A stretch of 64,000 nt of DNA from Coriaria nepalensis (lineage: Eukaryota > Streptophyta > Magnoliopsida > Cucurbitales > Coriariaceae). Below, in pieces: positions 52,773 through 64,000 of this stretch; the first letter of the stretch is position 1, and the number at the start of each line of letters is the position of its first letter. The notes below the pieces were generated by a model that was given only the letters and a program-made list of their open reading frames with translations, had not been told where the DNA came from and made no database searches. The stretch is taken from NCBI GenBank assembly GCA_027186245.1, contig CP114481.1:29605501-29669500 (forward strand), read 5' to 3'. The translations under genes and the position numbers were made by a program.

Positions 52773-55700
52773 AACCTTAAAATCATTTCAATGTGTCATT
52801 TCAAGTCAATAACTTATTTCAAAGCAACTCGAACGAATTCTATTTTTGCACTACAAACACAAGTTTTGTGCATAACTTGCAAGTGATCAATGCAAGGAAA
52901 GTGTGCATTCATTTAACCTTAAAATCATTTCAATGTGTCATTTCAAGTCGATATCTTATTTCAAAGCAAGTCGAACGAATTCTATTTTTGCACAACAAAC
53001 ACAAGTTTTGTGCATAACTTGCAAATGATCAATGCAAGGAAAGTGTGCATTCGTTTAACCTTAAAATCATTTCAATGAGTCATTTGAAGTCAATAACTTA
53101 TTTCAAAGCAAGTCGAACGAATTCAATTTTTGCACTACAAACACAAGTTTTGTGCATAACTTGCAAATGATCAATGCAAGAAAAGTGTGCATTCGTTTAA
53201 CCTTAAAATCATTTCAATGAGTCATTTCAAGTCAATATCTTGTTTCAAAGTAATTCGAACGAGCACTATTTTTGCACTACAAATTCAAGTTTTGTGCATA
53301 ACTTGCACATGATCAATGCAAGGAAACTGTGCATTCGTTTAACCTTAAAATCATTTCAATGAGTCATTTCAAGTCAATAACTTATTTCAAAGCAACTCGA
53401 ACGAATTCTATTTTTGCACTACAAACACAAGTTTTGTGCATAACTTGCAAATGATTAATGCAAGGAAAGTGTGCATTCGTTTAACCTTAAAATCATGTCA
53501 ATGAGTCATTTCAAGTCAAGAACTTATTTCAAAGCAAGTCGAACGAATTCAATTTTTGCCCTAGAAACAGAAGTTTTGTGCATAACTTGCAAAATATCAA
53601 TGCAAGGAAAGTGTGCATTCGTTTAACCTTAAAATCATTTCAATGAGTCATTTCAACTCAATATAGTTATTTCAAAGCAAGTCGAACGAATTCAATTTTT
53701 GCACTACAAACACAAGTTTTGTGCATAACTTGCAAATGATCAATGCAAGGAAAGTGTGCATTCGTTTAACCTTAAAGTCATTTCAATGAGTCATTTCAAG
53801 TCAATATCTTATTTCAAAGTAATTCGAACGAGCACTATTTTTGCACTACAAATCCAAGTTTTGTGCATAACTTGCAAATGATCAATGCAAGGAAAGTGCG
53901 CATTCGTTTAACCTTAAAGTCATTTCAATGAGTCATTTCAAGTCAATATCTTATTTCAAAGTAATTCGAACGAGCACTATTTTTGCACTACAAATCCAAG
54001 TTTTGTGCATAACTTGCAAATGATCAATGCAAGGAAAGTGTGCATTCGTTTAACCTTAAAATCATTTCAATGTGTAATTTCAGGTCGATATCTTATTTCA
54101 AAGCAAGTCGAACGAATTCTATTTTTGCACAACAAACACGAGTTTTGTGCGTAACTTACAAATGATCATTGCAAGGAAAGTGTGCATTCGTTTAACCTTA
54201 AAATCAATTCAATGAGTCATTTCAAGTCAATAACTTATTTCAAAGCAAGTCGAATGAATTCTATTTTTGCACTACAAACAGAAGTTTTGTGCATAACTTG
54301 CAAATGATCATTGCAAGGAAAGTGTGCATTCGTTTAACCTTAAAATCAATTCAATGAGTCATTTCAAGTCAATAACTTATTTCAAAGCAAGCCGAAGGAA
54401 TTCTATTTTTGCACTACAAACAGAAGTTTTGTGCATAATTCGCAAATGATCAATGCAAGGAAAGTGTGCATTCGTTTAACCTTACAATCATTTCAATGAG
54501 TCATTTCAAGTCAATATCTTATTTCAAAGTAATTCGAACGAGCACTATTTTTGCACTATAAATCCAAGTTTTGTGCATAACTTGCAAATGATCAATGCAA
54601 GGAAAGTGTGCATTCGTTTAACCTTAAAATCAATTCAATGAGTCATTTCAAGTCAATAACTTATTTCAAAGCAAGTCGAATGAATTCTATTTTTGCACTA
54701 CAAACAGAAGTTTTGTGCATAACTTGCAAATGATCATTGCAAGGAAAGTGTGCATTCGTTTAACCTTAAAATCAATTCAATGAGTCATTTCAAGTCAATA
54801 ACTTATTTCAAAGCAAGCCGAATGAATTCTATTTTTGCACTACAAACAGAAGTTTTGTGCATAACTTGCAAATGATCATTGCAAGGAAAGTGTGCATTCG
54901 TTTAACCTTAAAATCAATTCAATGAGTCATTTCAAGTCAATAACTTATTTCAAAGCAAGCCGAAGGAATTCTATTTTTGCACTACAAACAGAAGTTTTGT
55001 GCATAATTTGCAAATGATCAATGCAAGGAAAGTGTGCATTCGTTTAACCTTACAATCATTTCAATGAGTCATTTCAAGTCAATATCTTATTTCAAAGTAA
55101 TTCGAACGAGCACTATTTTTGCACTACAAATGCAACTTTTGTTCATAACTTGCACATGATCAATGCAAGGAAACTGTGCATTCGTTTAACCTTAAAATCA
55201 TTTCAATGAGTCATTTCAACTCAATATAGTTATTTCAAAGCAAGTCGAACGAATTCAATTTTTGCACTACAAACACAAGTTTTGTGCATAACTTGCAAAT
55301 GATCAATGCAAGGAAAGTGTGCATTCGTTTAACCTTAAAGTCATTTCAATGAGTCATTTCAAGTCAATATCTTATTTCAAAGTAATTCGAACGAGCACTA
55401 TTTTTGCACTACAATTCCAAGTTTTGTGCATAACTTGCAAATGATCAATGCAAGGAAAGTGTGCATTCGTTTAACCTTAAAATCATTTCAATGTGTAATT
55501 TCAGGTCGATATCTTATTTCAAAGCAAGTCGAACGAATTCTATTTTTGCACTACAAACACAAGTTTTGTGCATAACTTGCAAATGATTAATGCAAGGAAA
55601 GTGTGCATTCGTTTAACCTTAAAATCAATTCAATGAGTCATTTCAAGTCAATAACTTATTTCAAAGCAAGTCGAATGAATTCTATTTTTGCACTACAAAC

Positions 55701-58170
55701 AGAAGTTTTGTGCATAACTTGCAAGTGATCAATCCAAGGAAAGTGTGCATTCGTTTAACCTTAAAATCATTTCAATGAGTCATTTCAAGTCAATAACTTA
55801 TTTCAAAGCAACTCGAACGAATTCTATTTTTGCACTACAAACACAAGTTTTGTGCATAACTTGCAAATGATTAATGCAAGGAAAGTGTGCATTCGTTTAA
55901 CCTTAAAATCATTTCAATGAGTCAGTTCAAGTCAATAACTTATTTCAAAGCAACTCGAACGAATACTATTTTTGCACTACAAGCACAAGTTTTGTGCATA
56001 ACTTGCAAGTGATCAATGCAAGGAAAGTGTGCATTCCTTTAACCTTAAAATCATTTAAATGTGTCATTTCAAGTCAATAAGTTATTTCAAAGCAAGTCGA
56101 ACGAATTCTATTTTTGCACTACAAACACAAGTTTTGTGCATAACTTGCAAGTGATCAATGCAAGGAAAGTGTGCATTCATTTAACCTTAAAATCATTTCA
56201 ATGTGTCATTTCAAGTCGATATCTCATTTCAAAGCAAGTCGAACGAATTCTATTTTTGCACAACAAACACAAGTTTTGTGCATAACTTGCAAATGATCAA
56301 TGCAAGGAAAGTGTGCATTCGTTTAACCTTAAAATCATTTCAATGAGTCATTTCAAGTCAATAACTTATTTCAAAGCAATTCGAACGAATTCTATTTTTG
56401 CACTACAAACACAAGTTTTGTGCATAACTTGCACATGATCAATGCAAGGAAACTGTCCATTCGTTTAACCTTAAAATCATTTCAAAGAGTCATTTCAAAT
56501 CAATAACTTATTTCAAAGCAACTCGAACGAATTCTATTTTTGCGCTACAAACACAAGTTTTGTGCATAACTTGCAAATGATTAATGCAAGGAAAGTGTGC
56601 ATTCGTTTAACCTTAAAATCATTTCAATGAGTCATTTGAAGTCAATAACTTATTTCAAAGCAAGTCGAACGAATTCAATTTTTGCACTACAAACACAAGT
56701 TTTGTGCATAACTTGCAAATGATCAATGCAAGGAAAGTGTGCATTCGTTTAACTTTAAAATCATTTCAATGAGTCATTTCAAGTCAATAACTTATTTCAA
56801 AGCAAGTCGAACGAATTCAATTTTTGCAACACAAACACAAGTTTTGTGCATAACTTGCACATGATCAATGCAAGGAAACTGTGCATTCGTTTAACCTTAA
56901 AATCATTTCAATGTGTCATTTCAAGTCAATAACTTATTTCAAAGCAAGTCGAACGAATTCTATTTTTGCACTACAAACACAAGTTTTGTGCATAAGTTGC
57001 AAATGATCAATGCAAGGAAAGTGTGCATTCGTTTAACCTTAAAATCATTTCAATGAGTCATTTCAAGTCAATAACTTATTTCAAAGCAAGTCGAACGAAT
57101 TCAATTTTTGCCCTACAAACACAAGTTTTGTGCATAACTTGCAAATGATCAATGCAAGGAAAGTGTGCATTCGTTTAACCTTAAAATCATTTCAATGAGT
57201 CATTTCAAGTCAATAACTTATTTCAAATCAAGTCGAACGAATTCAATTTTTGCACTACAAACACAAGTTTTGTGCATCACTTGCAAATGATCAATGCAAG
57301 GAAAGTGTGCATTCATTTAACCTTAAAATCATTTCAATGTGTCATTTCAAGTCGATATCTTATTTCAAAGCAAGTCGAACGAATTCTATTTTTGCACTAC
57401 AAACACAAGTTTTGTGCATAACTTGCAAAAGATCAATGCAAGGAAAGTGTGCATTCGTTTAACCTTAAAATCATTTCAATGAGTCATTTCAAGTCAATAT
57501 CTTGTTTCAAAGTAATTCGAACGAGCACTATTTTTGCACTACAAATTCAAGTTTTGTGCATAACTTGCACATGATCAATGCAAGGAAACTGTGCATTCGC
57601 TTAACCTTAAAATCATTTCAATGAGTCATTTCAAGTCAATAACTTATTTCAAAGCAACTCGAACGAATTCTATTTTTGCACTACAAATACAAGTTTTGTG
57701 CATAACTTGCAAATGATCAATGCAAGGAAAGTGTGCATTCGTTTAACCTTACAATCATTTCAATGAGTCATTTGAAGTCAATAACTTATTTCAAAGCAAG
57801 TCGAACGAATTCAATTTTTGCACTACAAACACAAGTTTTGTGCATAACTTGCAAATGATCAATGCAAGGAAAGTGTGCACTCGTTTAACCTTAAAATCAT
57901 TTCAATGAGTCATTTCAAGACAATATCTTATTTCAAAGTAATTCGAACGAGCACTATTTTTGCACTACAAATGCAAGTTTTGGGCATAACTTGGAAATGA
58001 TCAATGCAAGGAAAGTGTGCATTCGTTTAACCTTAAAATCATTTCAATCAGTCATTTCAAGTCAATATCTTATTTCAAACTAATTCGAACGAGCACTATT
58101 TTTGCACTACAAATTCAAGTTTTGTGCATAACTTGCACATGATCAATGCAAGGAAACTGTGCATTCGTTT
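52773..58170 (+). repeat. Long HOR unit 2: 38 monomers (5398 bp)
   Basis: Matches unit 1 at an offset of 6392 bp to about 57177, then its single 7-monomer tail. The insertion markers recur at 53663 and 55226. I found only isolated differences from units 1 and 3, for example 'acaattccaag' near 55411 against 'acaaatccaag' near 49019 and 60809. Identity at this level over more than 5 kb implies recent amplification, gene conversion, or duplication by assembly. Confidence 0.88.
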
Positions 58171-61100
58171 AACCTTAAAATCATTTCAATGTGTCATTTC
58201 AAGTCAATAACTTATTTCAAAGCAACTCGAACGAATTCTATTTTTGCACTACAAACACAAGTTTTGTGCATAACTTGCAAGTGATCAATGCAAGGAAAGT
58301 GTGCATTCATTTAACCTTAAAATCATTTCAATGTGTCATTTCAAGTCGATATCTTATTTCAAAGCAAGTCGAACGAATTCTATTTTTGCACAACAAACAC
58401 AAGTTTTGTGCATAACTTGCAAATGATCAATGCAAGGAAAGTGTGCATTCGTTTAACCTTAAAATCATTTCAATGAGTCATTTGAAGTCAATAACTTATT
58501 TCAAAGCAAGTCGAACGAATTCAATTTTTGCACTACAAACACAAGTTTTGTGCATAACTTGCAAATGATCAATGCAAGAAAAGTGTGCATTCGTTTAACC
58601 TTAAAATCATTTCAATGAGTCATTTCAAGTCAATATCTTGTTTCAAAGTAATTCGAACGAGCACTATTTTTGCACTACAAATTCAAGTTTTGTGCATAAC
58701 TTGCACATGATCAATGCAAGGAAACTGTGCATTCGTTTAACCTTAAAATCATTTCAATGAGTCATTTCAAGTCAATAACTTATTTCAAAGCAACTCGAAC
58801 GAATTCTATTTTTGCACTACAAACACAAGTTTTGTGCATAACTTGCAAATGATTAATGCAAGGAAAGTGTGCATTCGTTTAACCTTAAAATCATGTCAAT
58901 GAGTCATTTCAAGTCAAGAACTTATTTCAAAGCAAGTCGAACGAATTCAATTTTTGCCCTAGAAACAGAAGTTTTGTGCATAACTTGCAAAATATCAATG
59001 CAAGGAAAGTGTGCATTCGTTTAACCTTAAAATCATTTCAATGAGTCATTTCAACTCAATATAGTTATTTCAAAGCAAGTCGAACGAATTCAATTTTTGC
59101 ACTACAAACACAAGTTTTGTGCATAACTTGCAAATGATCAATGCAAGGAAAGTGTGCATTCGTTTAACCTTAAAGTCATTTCAATGAGTCATTTCAAGTC
59201 AATATCTTATTTCAAAGTAATTCGAACGAGCACTATTTTTGCACTACAAATCCAAGTTTTGTGCATAACTTGCAAATGATCAATGCAAGGAAAGTGCGCA
59301 TTCGTTTAACCTTAAAGTCATTTCAATGAGTCATTTCAAGTCAATATCTTATTTCAAAGTAATTCGAACGAGCACTATTTTTGCACTACAAATCCAAGTT
59401 TTGTGCATAACTTGCAAATGATCAATGCAAGGAAAGTGTGCATTCGTTTAACCTTAAAATCATTTCAATGTGTAATTTCAGGTCGATATCTTATTTCAAA
59501 GCAAGTCGAACGAATTCTATTTTTGCACAACAAACACGAGTTTTGTGCGTAACTTACAAATGATCATTGCAAGGAAAGTGTGCATTCGTTTAACCTTAAA
59601 ATCAATTCAATGAGTCATTTCAAGTCAATAACTTATTTCAAAGCAAGTCGAATGAATTCTATTTTTGCACTACAAACAGAAGTTTTGTGCATAACTTGCA
59701 AATGATCATTGCAAGGAAAGTGTGCATTCGTTTAACCTTAAAATCAATTCAATGAGTCATTTCAAGTCAATAACTTATTTCAAAGCAAGCCGAAGGAATT
59801 CTATTTTTGCACTACAAACAGAAGTTTTGTGCATAATTCGCAAATGATCAATGCAAGGAAAGTGTGCATTCGTTTAACCTTACAATCATTTCAATGAGTC
59901 ATTTCAAGTCAATATCTTATTTCAAAGTAATTCGAACGAGCACTATTTTTGCACTATAAATCCAAGTTTTGTGCATAACTTGCAAATGATCAATGCAAGG
60001 AAAGTGTGCATTCGTTTAACCTTAAAATCAATTCAATGAGTCATTTCAAGTCAATAACTTATTTCAAAGCAAGTCGAATGAATTCTATTTTTGCACTACA
60101 AACAGAAGTTTTGTGCATAACTTGCAAATGATCATTGCAAGGAAAGTGTGCATTCGTTTAACCTTAAAATCAATTCAATGAGTCATTTCAAGTCAATAAC
60201 TTATTTCAAAGCAAGCCGAATGAATTCTATTTTTGCACTACAAACAGAAGTTTTGTGCATAACTTGCAAATGATCATTGCAAGGAAAGTGTGCATTCGTT
60301 TAACCTTAAAATCAATTCAATGAGTCATTTCAAGTCAATAACTTATTTCAAAGCAAGCCGAAGGAATTCTATTTTTGCACTACAAACAGAAGTTTTGTGC
60401 ATAATTTGCAAATGATCAATGCAAGGAAAGTGTGCATTCGTTTAACCTTACAATCATTTCAATGAGTCATTTCAAGTCAATATCTTATTTCAAAGTAATT
60501 CGAACGAGCACTATTTTTGCACTACAAATGCAACTTTTGTTCATAACTTGCACATGATCAATGCAAGGAAACTGTGCATTCGTTTAACCTTAAAATCATT
60601 TCAATGAGTCATTTCAACTCAATATAGTTATTTCAAAGCAAGTCGAACGAATTCAATTTTTGCACTACAAACACAAGTTTTGTGCATAACTTGCAAATGA
60701 TCAATGCAAGGAAAGTGTGCATTCGTTTAACCTTAAAGTCATTTCAATGAGTCATTTCAAGTCAATATCTTATTTCAAAGTAATTCGAACGAGCACTATT
60801 TTTGCACTACAAATCCAAGTTTTGTGCATAACTTGCAAATGATCAATGCAAGGAAAGTGTGCATTCGTTTAACCTTAAAATCATTTCAATGTGTAATTTC
60901 AGGTCGATATCTTATTTCAAAGCAAGTCGAACGAATTCTATTTTTGCACTACAAACACAAGTTTTGTGCATAACTTGCAAATGATTAATGCAAGGAAAGT
61001 GTGCATTCGTTTAACCTTAAAATCAATTCAATGAGTCATTTCAAGTCAATAACTTATTTCAAAGCAAGTCGAATGAATTCTATTTTTGCACTACAAACAG

Positions 61101-64000
61101 AAGTTTTGTGCATAACTTGCAAGTGATCAATCCAAGGAAAGTGTGCATTCGTTTAACCTTAAAATCATTTCAATGAGTCATTTCAAGTCAATAACTTATT
61201 TCAAAGCAACTCGAACGAATTCTATTTTTGCACTACAAACACAAGTTTTGTGCATAACTTGCAAATGATTAATGCAAGGAAAGTGTGCATTCGTTTAACC
61301 TTAAAATCATTTCAATGAGTCAGTTCAAGTCAATAACTTATTTCAAAGCAACTCGAACGAATACTATTTTTGCACTACAAGCACAAGTTTTGTGCATAAC
61401 TTGCAAGTGATCAATGCAAGGAAAGTGTGCATTCCTTTAACCTTAAAATCATTTAAATGTGTCATTTCAAGTCAATAAGTTATTTCAAAGCAAGTCGAAC
61501 GAATTCTATTTTTGCACTACAAACACAAGTTTTGTGCATAACTTGCAAGTGATCAATGCAAGGAAAGTGTGCATTCATTTAACCTTAAAATCATTTCAAT
61601 GTGTCATTTCAAGTCGATATCTCATTTCAAAGCAAGTCGAACGAATTCTATTTTTGCACAACAAACACAAGTTTTGTGCATAACTTGCAAATGATCAATG
61701 CAAGGAAAGTGTGCATTCGTTTAACCTTAAAATCATTTCAATGAGTCATTTCAAGTCAATAACTTATTTCAAAGCAATTCGAACGAATTCTATTTTTGCA
61801 CTACAAACACAAGTTTTGTGCATAACTTGCACATGATCAATGCAAGGAAACTGTCCATTCGTTTAACCTTAAAATCATTTCAAAGAGTCATTTCAAATCA
61901 ATAACTTATTTCAAAGCAACTCGAACGAATTCTATTTTTGCGCTACAAACACAAGTTTTGTGCATAACTTGCAAATGATTAATGCAAGGAAAGTGTGCAT
62001 TCGTTTAACCTTAAAATCATTTCAATGTGTCATTTCAAGTCAATAACTTATTTCAAAGCAAGTCGAATGAATTCAATTTTTGCCCTACAAACACAAGTTT
62101 TGTGCATAACTTGCAAATGATCAATGCAAGGAAAGTGTGCATTCGTTTAACCTTAAAATCATTTCAATGAGTCATTTCAAATCAATAACTTATTTCAAAT
62201 CAAGTCGAACGAATTCAAGTTTTGCACTACAAACACAAGTTTTGTGCATCACTTGCAAATGATCAATGCAAGGAAAGTGTGCATTCATTTAACCTTAAAA
62301 TCATTTCAATGTGTCATTTCAAGTCGATATCTTATTTCAAAGCAAGTCGAACGAATTCTATTTTTGCACAACAAACACAAGTTTTGTGCATAACTTGCAA
62401 ATGATCAATGCAAGGAAAGTGTGCATTCGTTTAACCTTAAAATCATTTCAATGAGTCATTTCAAGTCAATAACTTATTTCAAAGCAAGTCGAACGAATTC
62501 AATTTTTGCACTACAAACACAAGTTTTGTGCATAACTTGCAAATGATCAATGCAAGGAAAGTGTGCATTCGTTTAACTTTAAAATCATTTCAATGAGTCA
62601 TTTCAAGTCAATAACTTATTTCAAAGCAAGTCGAACGAATTCAATTTTTGCAACACAAACACAAGTTTTGTGCATAACTTGCACATGATCAATGCAAGGA
62701 AACTGTGCATTCGTTTAACCTTAAAATCATTTCAATGTGTCATTTCAAGTCAATAACTTATTTCAAAGCAAGTCGAACGAATTCTATTTTTGCACTACAA
62801 ACACAAGTTTTGTGCATAAGTTGCAAATGATCAATGCAAGGAAAGTGTGCATTCGTTTAACCTTAAAATCATTTCAATGAGTCATTTCAAGTCAATAACT
62901 TATTTCAAAGCAAGTCGAACGAATTCAATTTTTGCCCTACAAACACAAGTTTTGTGCATAACTTGCAAATGATCAATGCAAGGAAAGTGTGCATTCGTTT
63001 AACCTTAAAATCATTTCAATGAGTCATTTCAAGTCAATAACTTATTTCAAATCAAGTCGAACGAATTCAATTTTTGCACTACAAACACAAGTTTTGTGCA
63101 TCACTTGCAAATGATCAATGCAAGGAAAGTGTGCATTCATTTAACCTTAAAATCATTTCAATGTGTCATTTCAAGTCGATATCTTATTTCAAAGCAAGTC
63201 GAACGAATTCTATTTTTGCACTACAAACACAAGTTTTGTGCATAACTTGCAAAAGATCAATGCAAGGAAAGTGTGCATTCGTTTAACCTTAAAATCATTT
63301 CAATGAGTCATTTCAAGTCAATATCTTGTTTCAAAGTAATTCGAACGAGCACTATTTTTGCACTACAAATTCAAGTTTTGTGCATAACTTGCACATGATC
63401 AATGCAAGGAAACTGTGCATTCGTTTAACCTTAAAATCATTTCAATGAGTCATTTCAAGTCAATAACTTATTTCAAAGCAACTCGAACGAATTCTATTTT
63501 TGCACTACAAATACAAGTTTTGTGCATAACTTGCAAATGATCAATGCAAGGAAAGTGTGCATTCGTTTAACCTTACAATCATTTCAATGAGTCATTTCAA
63601 GTCAATAACTTATTTCAAAGCAAGTCGAACGAATTCAATTTTTGCACTACAAACACAAGTTTTGTCCATAACTTGCAAATGATCAATGCAAGGAAAGTGT
63701 GCATTCGTTTAACCTTAAAATCATTTAAATGTGTCATTTCAAGTCAATAAGTTATTTCAAAGCAAGTCGAACGAATTCAATTTTTGCACTACAAACACAA
63801 GTTTTGTGCATAACTTGCAAATGATCAATGCAAGAAAAGTGTGCATTCGTTTAACCTTAAAATCATTTCAATGAGTCATTTCAAGTCAATATCTTGTTTC
63901 AAAGTAATTCGAACGAGCACTATTTTTGCACTACAAATTCAAGTTTTGTGCATAACTTGCACATGATCAATGCAAGGAAACTGTGCATTCGTTTAACCTT
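58171..64000 (+). repeat. Long HOR unit 3 and start of next: about 41 monomers
   Basis: From 58171 it repeats unit 2 at an offset of 5398 bp to about 61990. The 7-monomer tail then begins at 63001 instead of the 62575 expected, giving a 5824-bp (41-monomer) spacing from 57177. The extra 426 bp is at 62012-62450. The first 23 monomers (58171-61438) are specific to the long HOR; from 61439 the order is that of the 18-monomer unit at 41269. After about 63590 the tail no longer follows the pattern, and the window ends in 'aacctt'. Confidence 0.84.

Larger units (their letters stand above)
1..64000 (+). repeat. 142-bp satellite array, whole window
   Basis: A 142-bp unit recurs head-to-tail with no interruption and no inverted copy. 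The word 'aacctt' falls at 1, 143, 285, 427, 568, 710 and onward to the last bases. Hand counting of the consensus gives A 51, C 25, G 20, T 46, about 32% GC. Most units differ from the consensus by a few substitutions and about one in twenty or fewer by a 1-bp indel. Both window edges lie inside the array, so its true length is unknown. Such arrays in eukaryotes are typically centromeric, pericentromeric or subtelomeric heterochromatin; which applies here cannot be told from sequence alone. No stretch over 300 bases lacks the repeat, so there is no intergenic space or gene to describe. Confidence 0.98.

Noticed and set aside
13436..63286. Many short plus-strand open reading frames of 60-83 codons with similar peptides
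   Set aside because: Each is a read-through of one or two satellite monomers. 142 is not a multiple of 3, so the frame shifts at every monomer and soon meets a stop. They recur wherever the same monomer variants recur, with no ribosome-binding or promoter context and no known domain.
1..64000. CRISPR array
   Set aside because: There are no unique spacers between short repeats. The whole 142-bp unit is repeated, and variants recur in higher-order patterns.
1..64000. Transposon or retroelement insertion
   Set aside because: The 142-bp phase runs through the whole window with only small indels; no terminal repeats, target-site duplications or foreign sequence were seen.
1..64000. Inverted segments or a strand switch in the array
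   Set aside because: Every monomer I followed reads in the same direction; the reverse complement of 'aaccttaaaatc' was not seen as a phased unit.
1..64000. Telomere-type or simple microsatellite tracts
   Set aside because: No short tandem motif longer than a few copies is present; the only periodicity is the monomer and its multiples.
1..64000. tRNA, rRNA or other structured RNA genes
   Set aside because: Hairpins are limited to 5-bp arms within the monomer; no cloverleaf, internal promoter boxes or conserved rRNA words were recognised.

Overview
The window is one uninterrupted satellite DNA array. A 142-bp, AT-rich monomer (about 68% A+T in my hand consensus) repeats head-to-tail, always in the same orientation, from base 1 to base 64000, about 450 copies. 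I see no protein-coding gene, RNA gene, transposon or unique sequence on either strand. Array length, monomer size and multi-monomer higher-order repeats (HORs) fit a eukaryotic centromeric or heterochromatic satellite. I do not recognise the family and cannot name the organism; plant, insect or other animal all remain possible.

In this annotation monomer position 1 is the first A of 'aacctt', which is also base 1 of the window. In that register each monomer has three ATTTCAA words (positions 13, 26, 44), a TGAGTCA heptamer (20-26), an EcoRI site (63-68), a T5 tract (71-75), a short hairpin CACAA-GTT-TTGTG (86-98), a dyad TTGCA-N9-TGCAA enclosing TGATCA (105-123), and three CpGs (58, 62, 138). 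Two monomer families are mixed. Type A has GAATTC and 'caaacacaag'. Type B has linked changes: 'aatatc', 'gtaattcg', GAGCTC or GAGCAC in place of EcoRI, and 'caaatgcaag'.

Layout from left to right: 1-2979, diverged monomers with remnants of a 7-monomer duplication. 2980-6670, 13-monomer HOR (period 1845). About 6918-11112, 15-monomer HOR (2129). About 11113-16600, mixed monomers including the most diverged pair (12205-12488). About 16600-30108, overlapping 20-, 18- and 10-monomer periodicities (2839, 2555, 1418). 30643-33764, one clean tandem duplication of 11 monomers (1561). 33765-36300, mixed. 36301-41268, 27-monomer HOR (3833) with a nested 9-monomer duplication (1278). 41269-46380, one exact-length tandem duplication of 18 monomers (2556). 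46381-64000, a long HOR in three versions of 45, 38 and about 41 monomers (6392, 5398, 5824 bp) that are almost identical.

HOR length and unit-to-unit identity rise towards the right. The most recently amplified and homogenised part of the array therefore lies at, or beyond, the right edge, and the left part looks older. HOR lengths depart from exact multiples of 142 by one or two bases, and these offsets are explained by identifiable 1-bp indels, so the units can be traced. Short open reading frames occur throughout, but they are chance read-throughs of the monomer (142 is not a multiple of 3) and are not annotated as genes.
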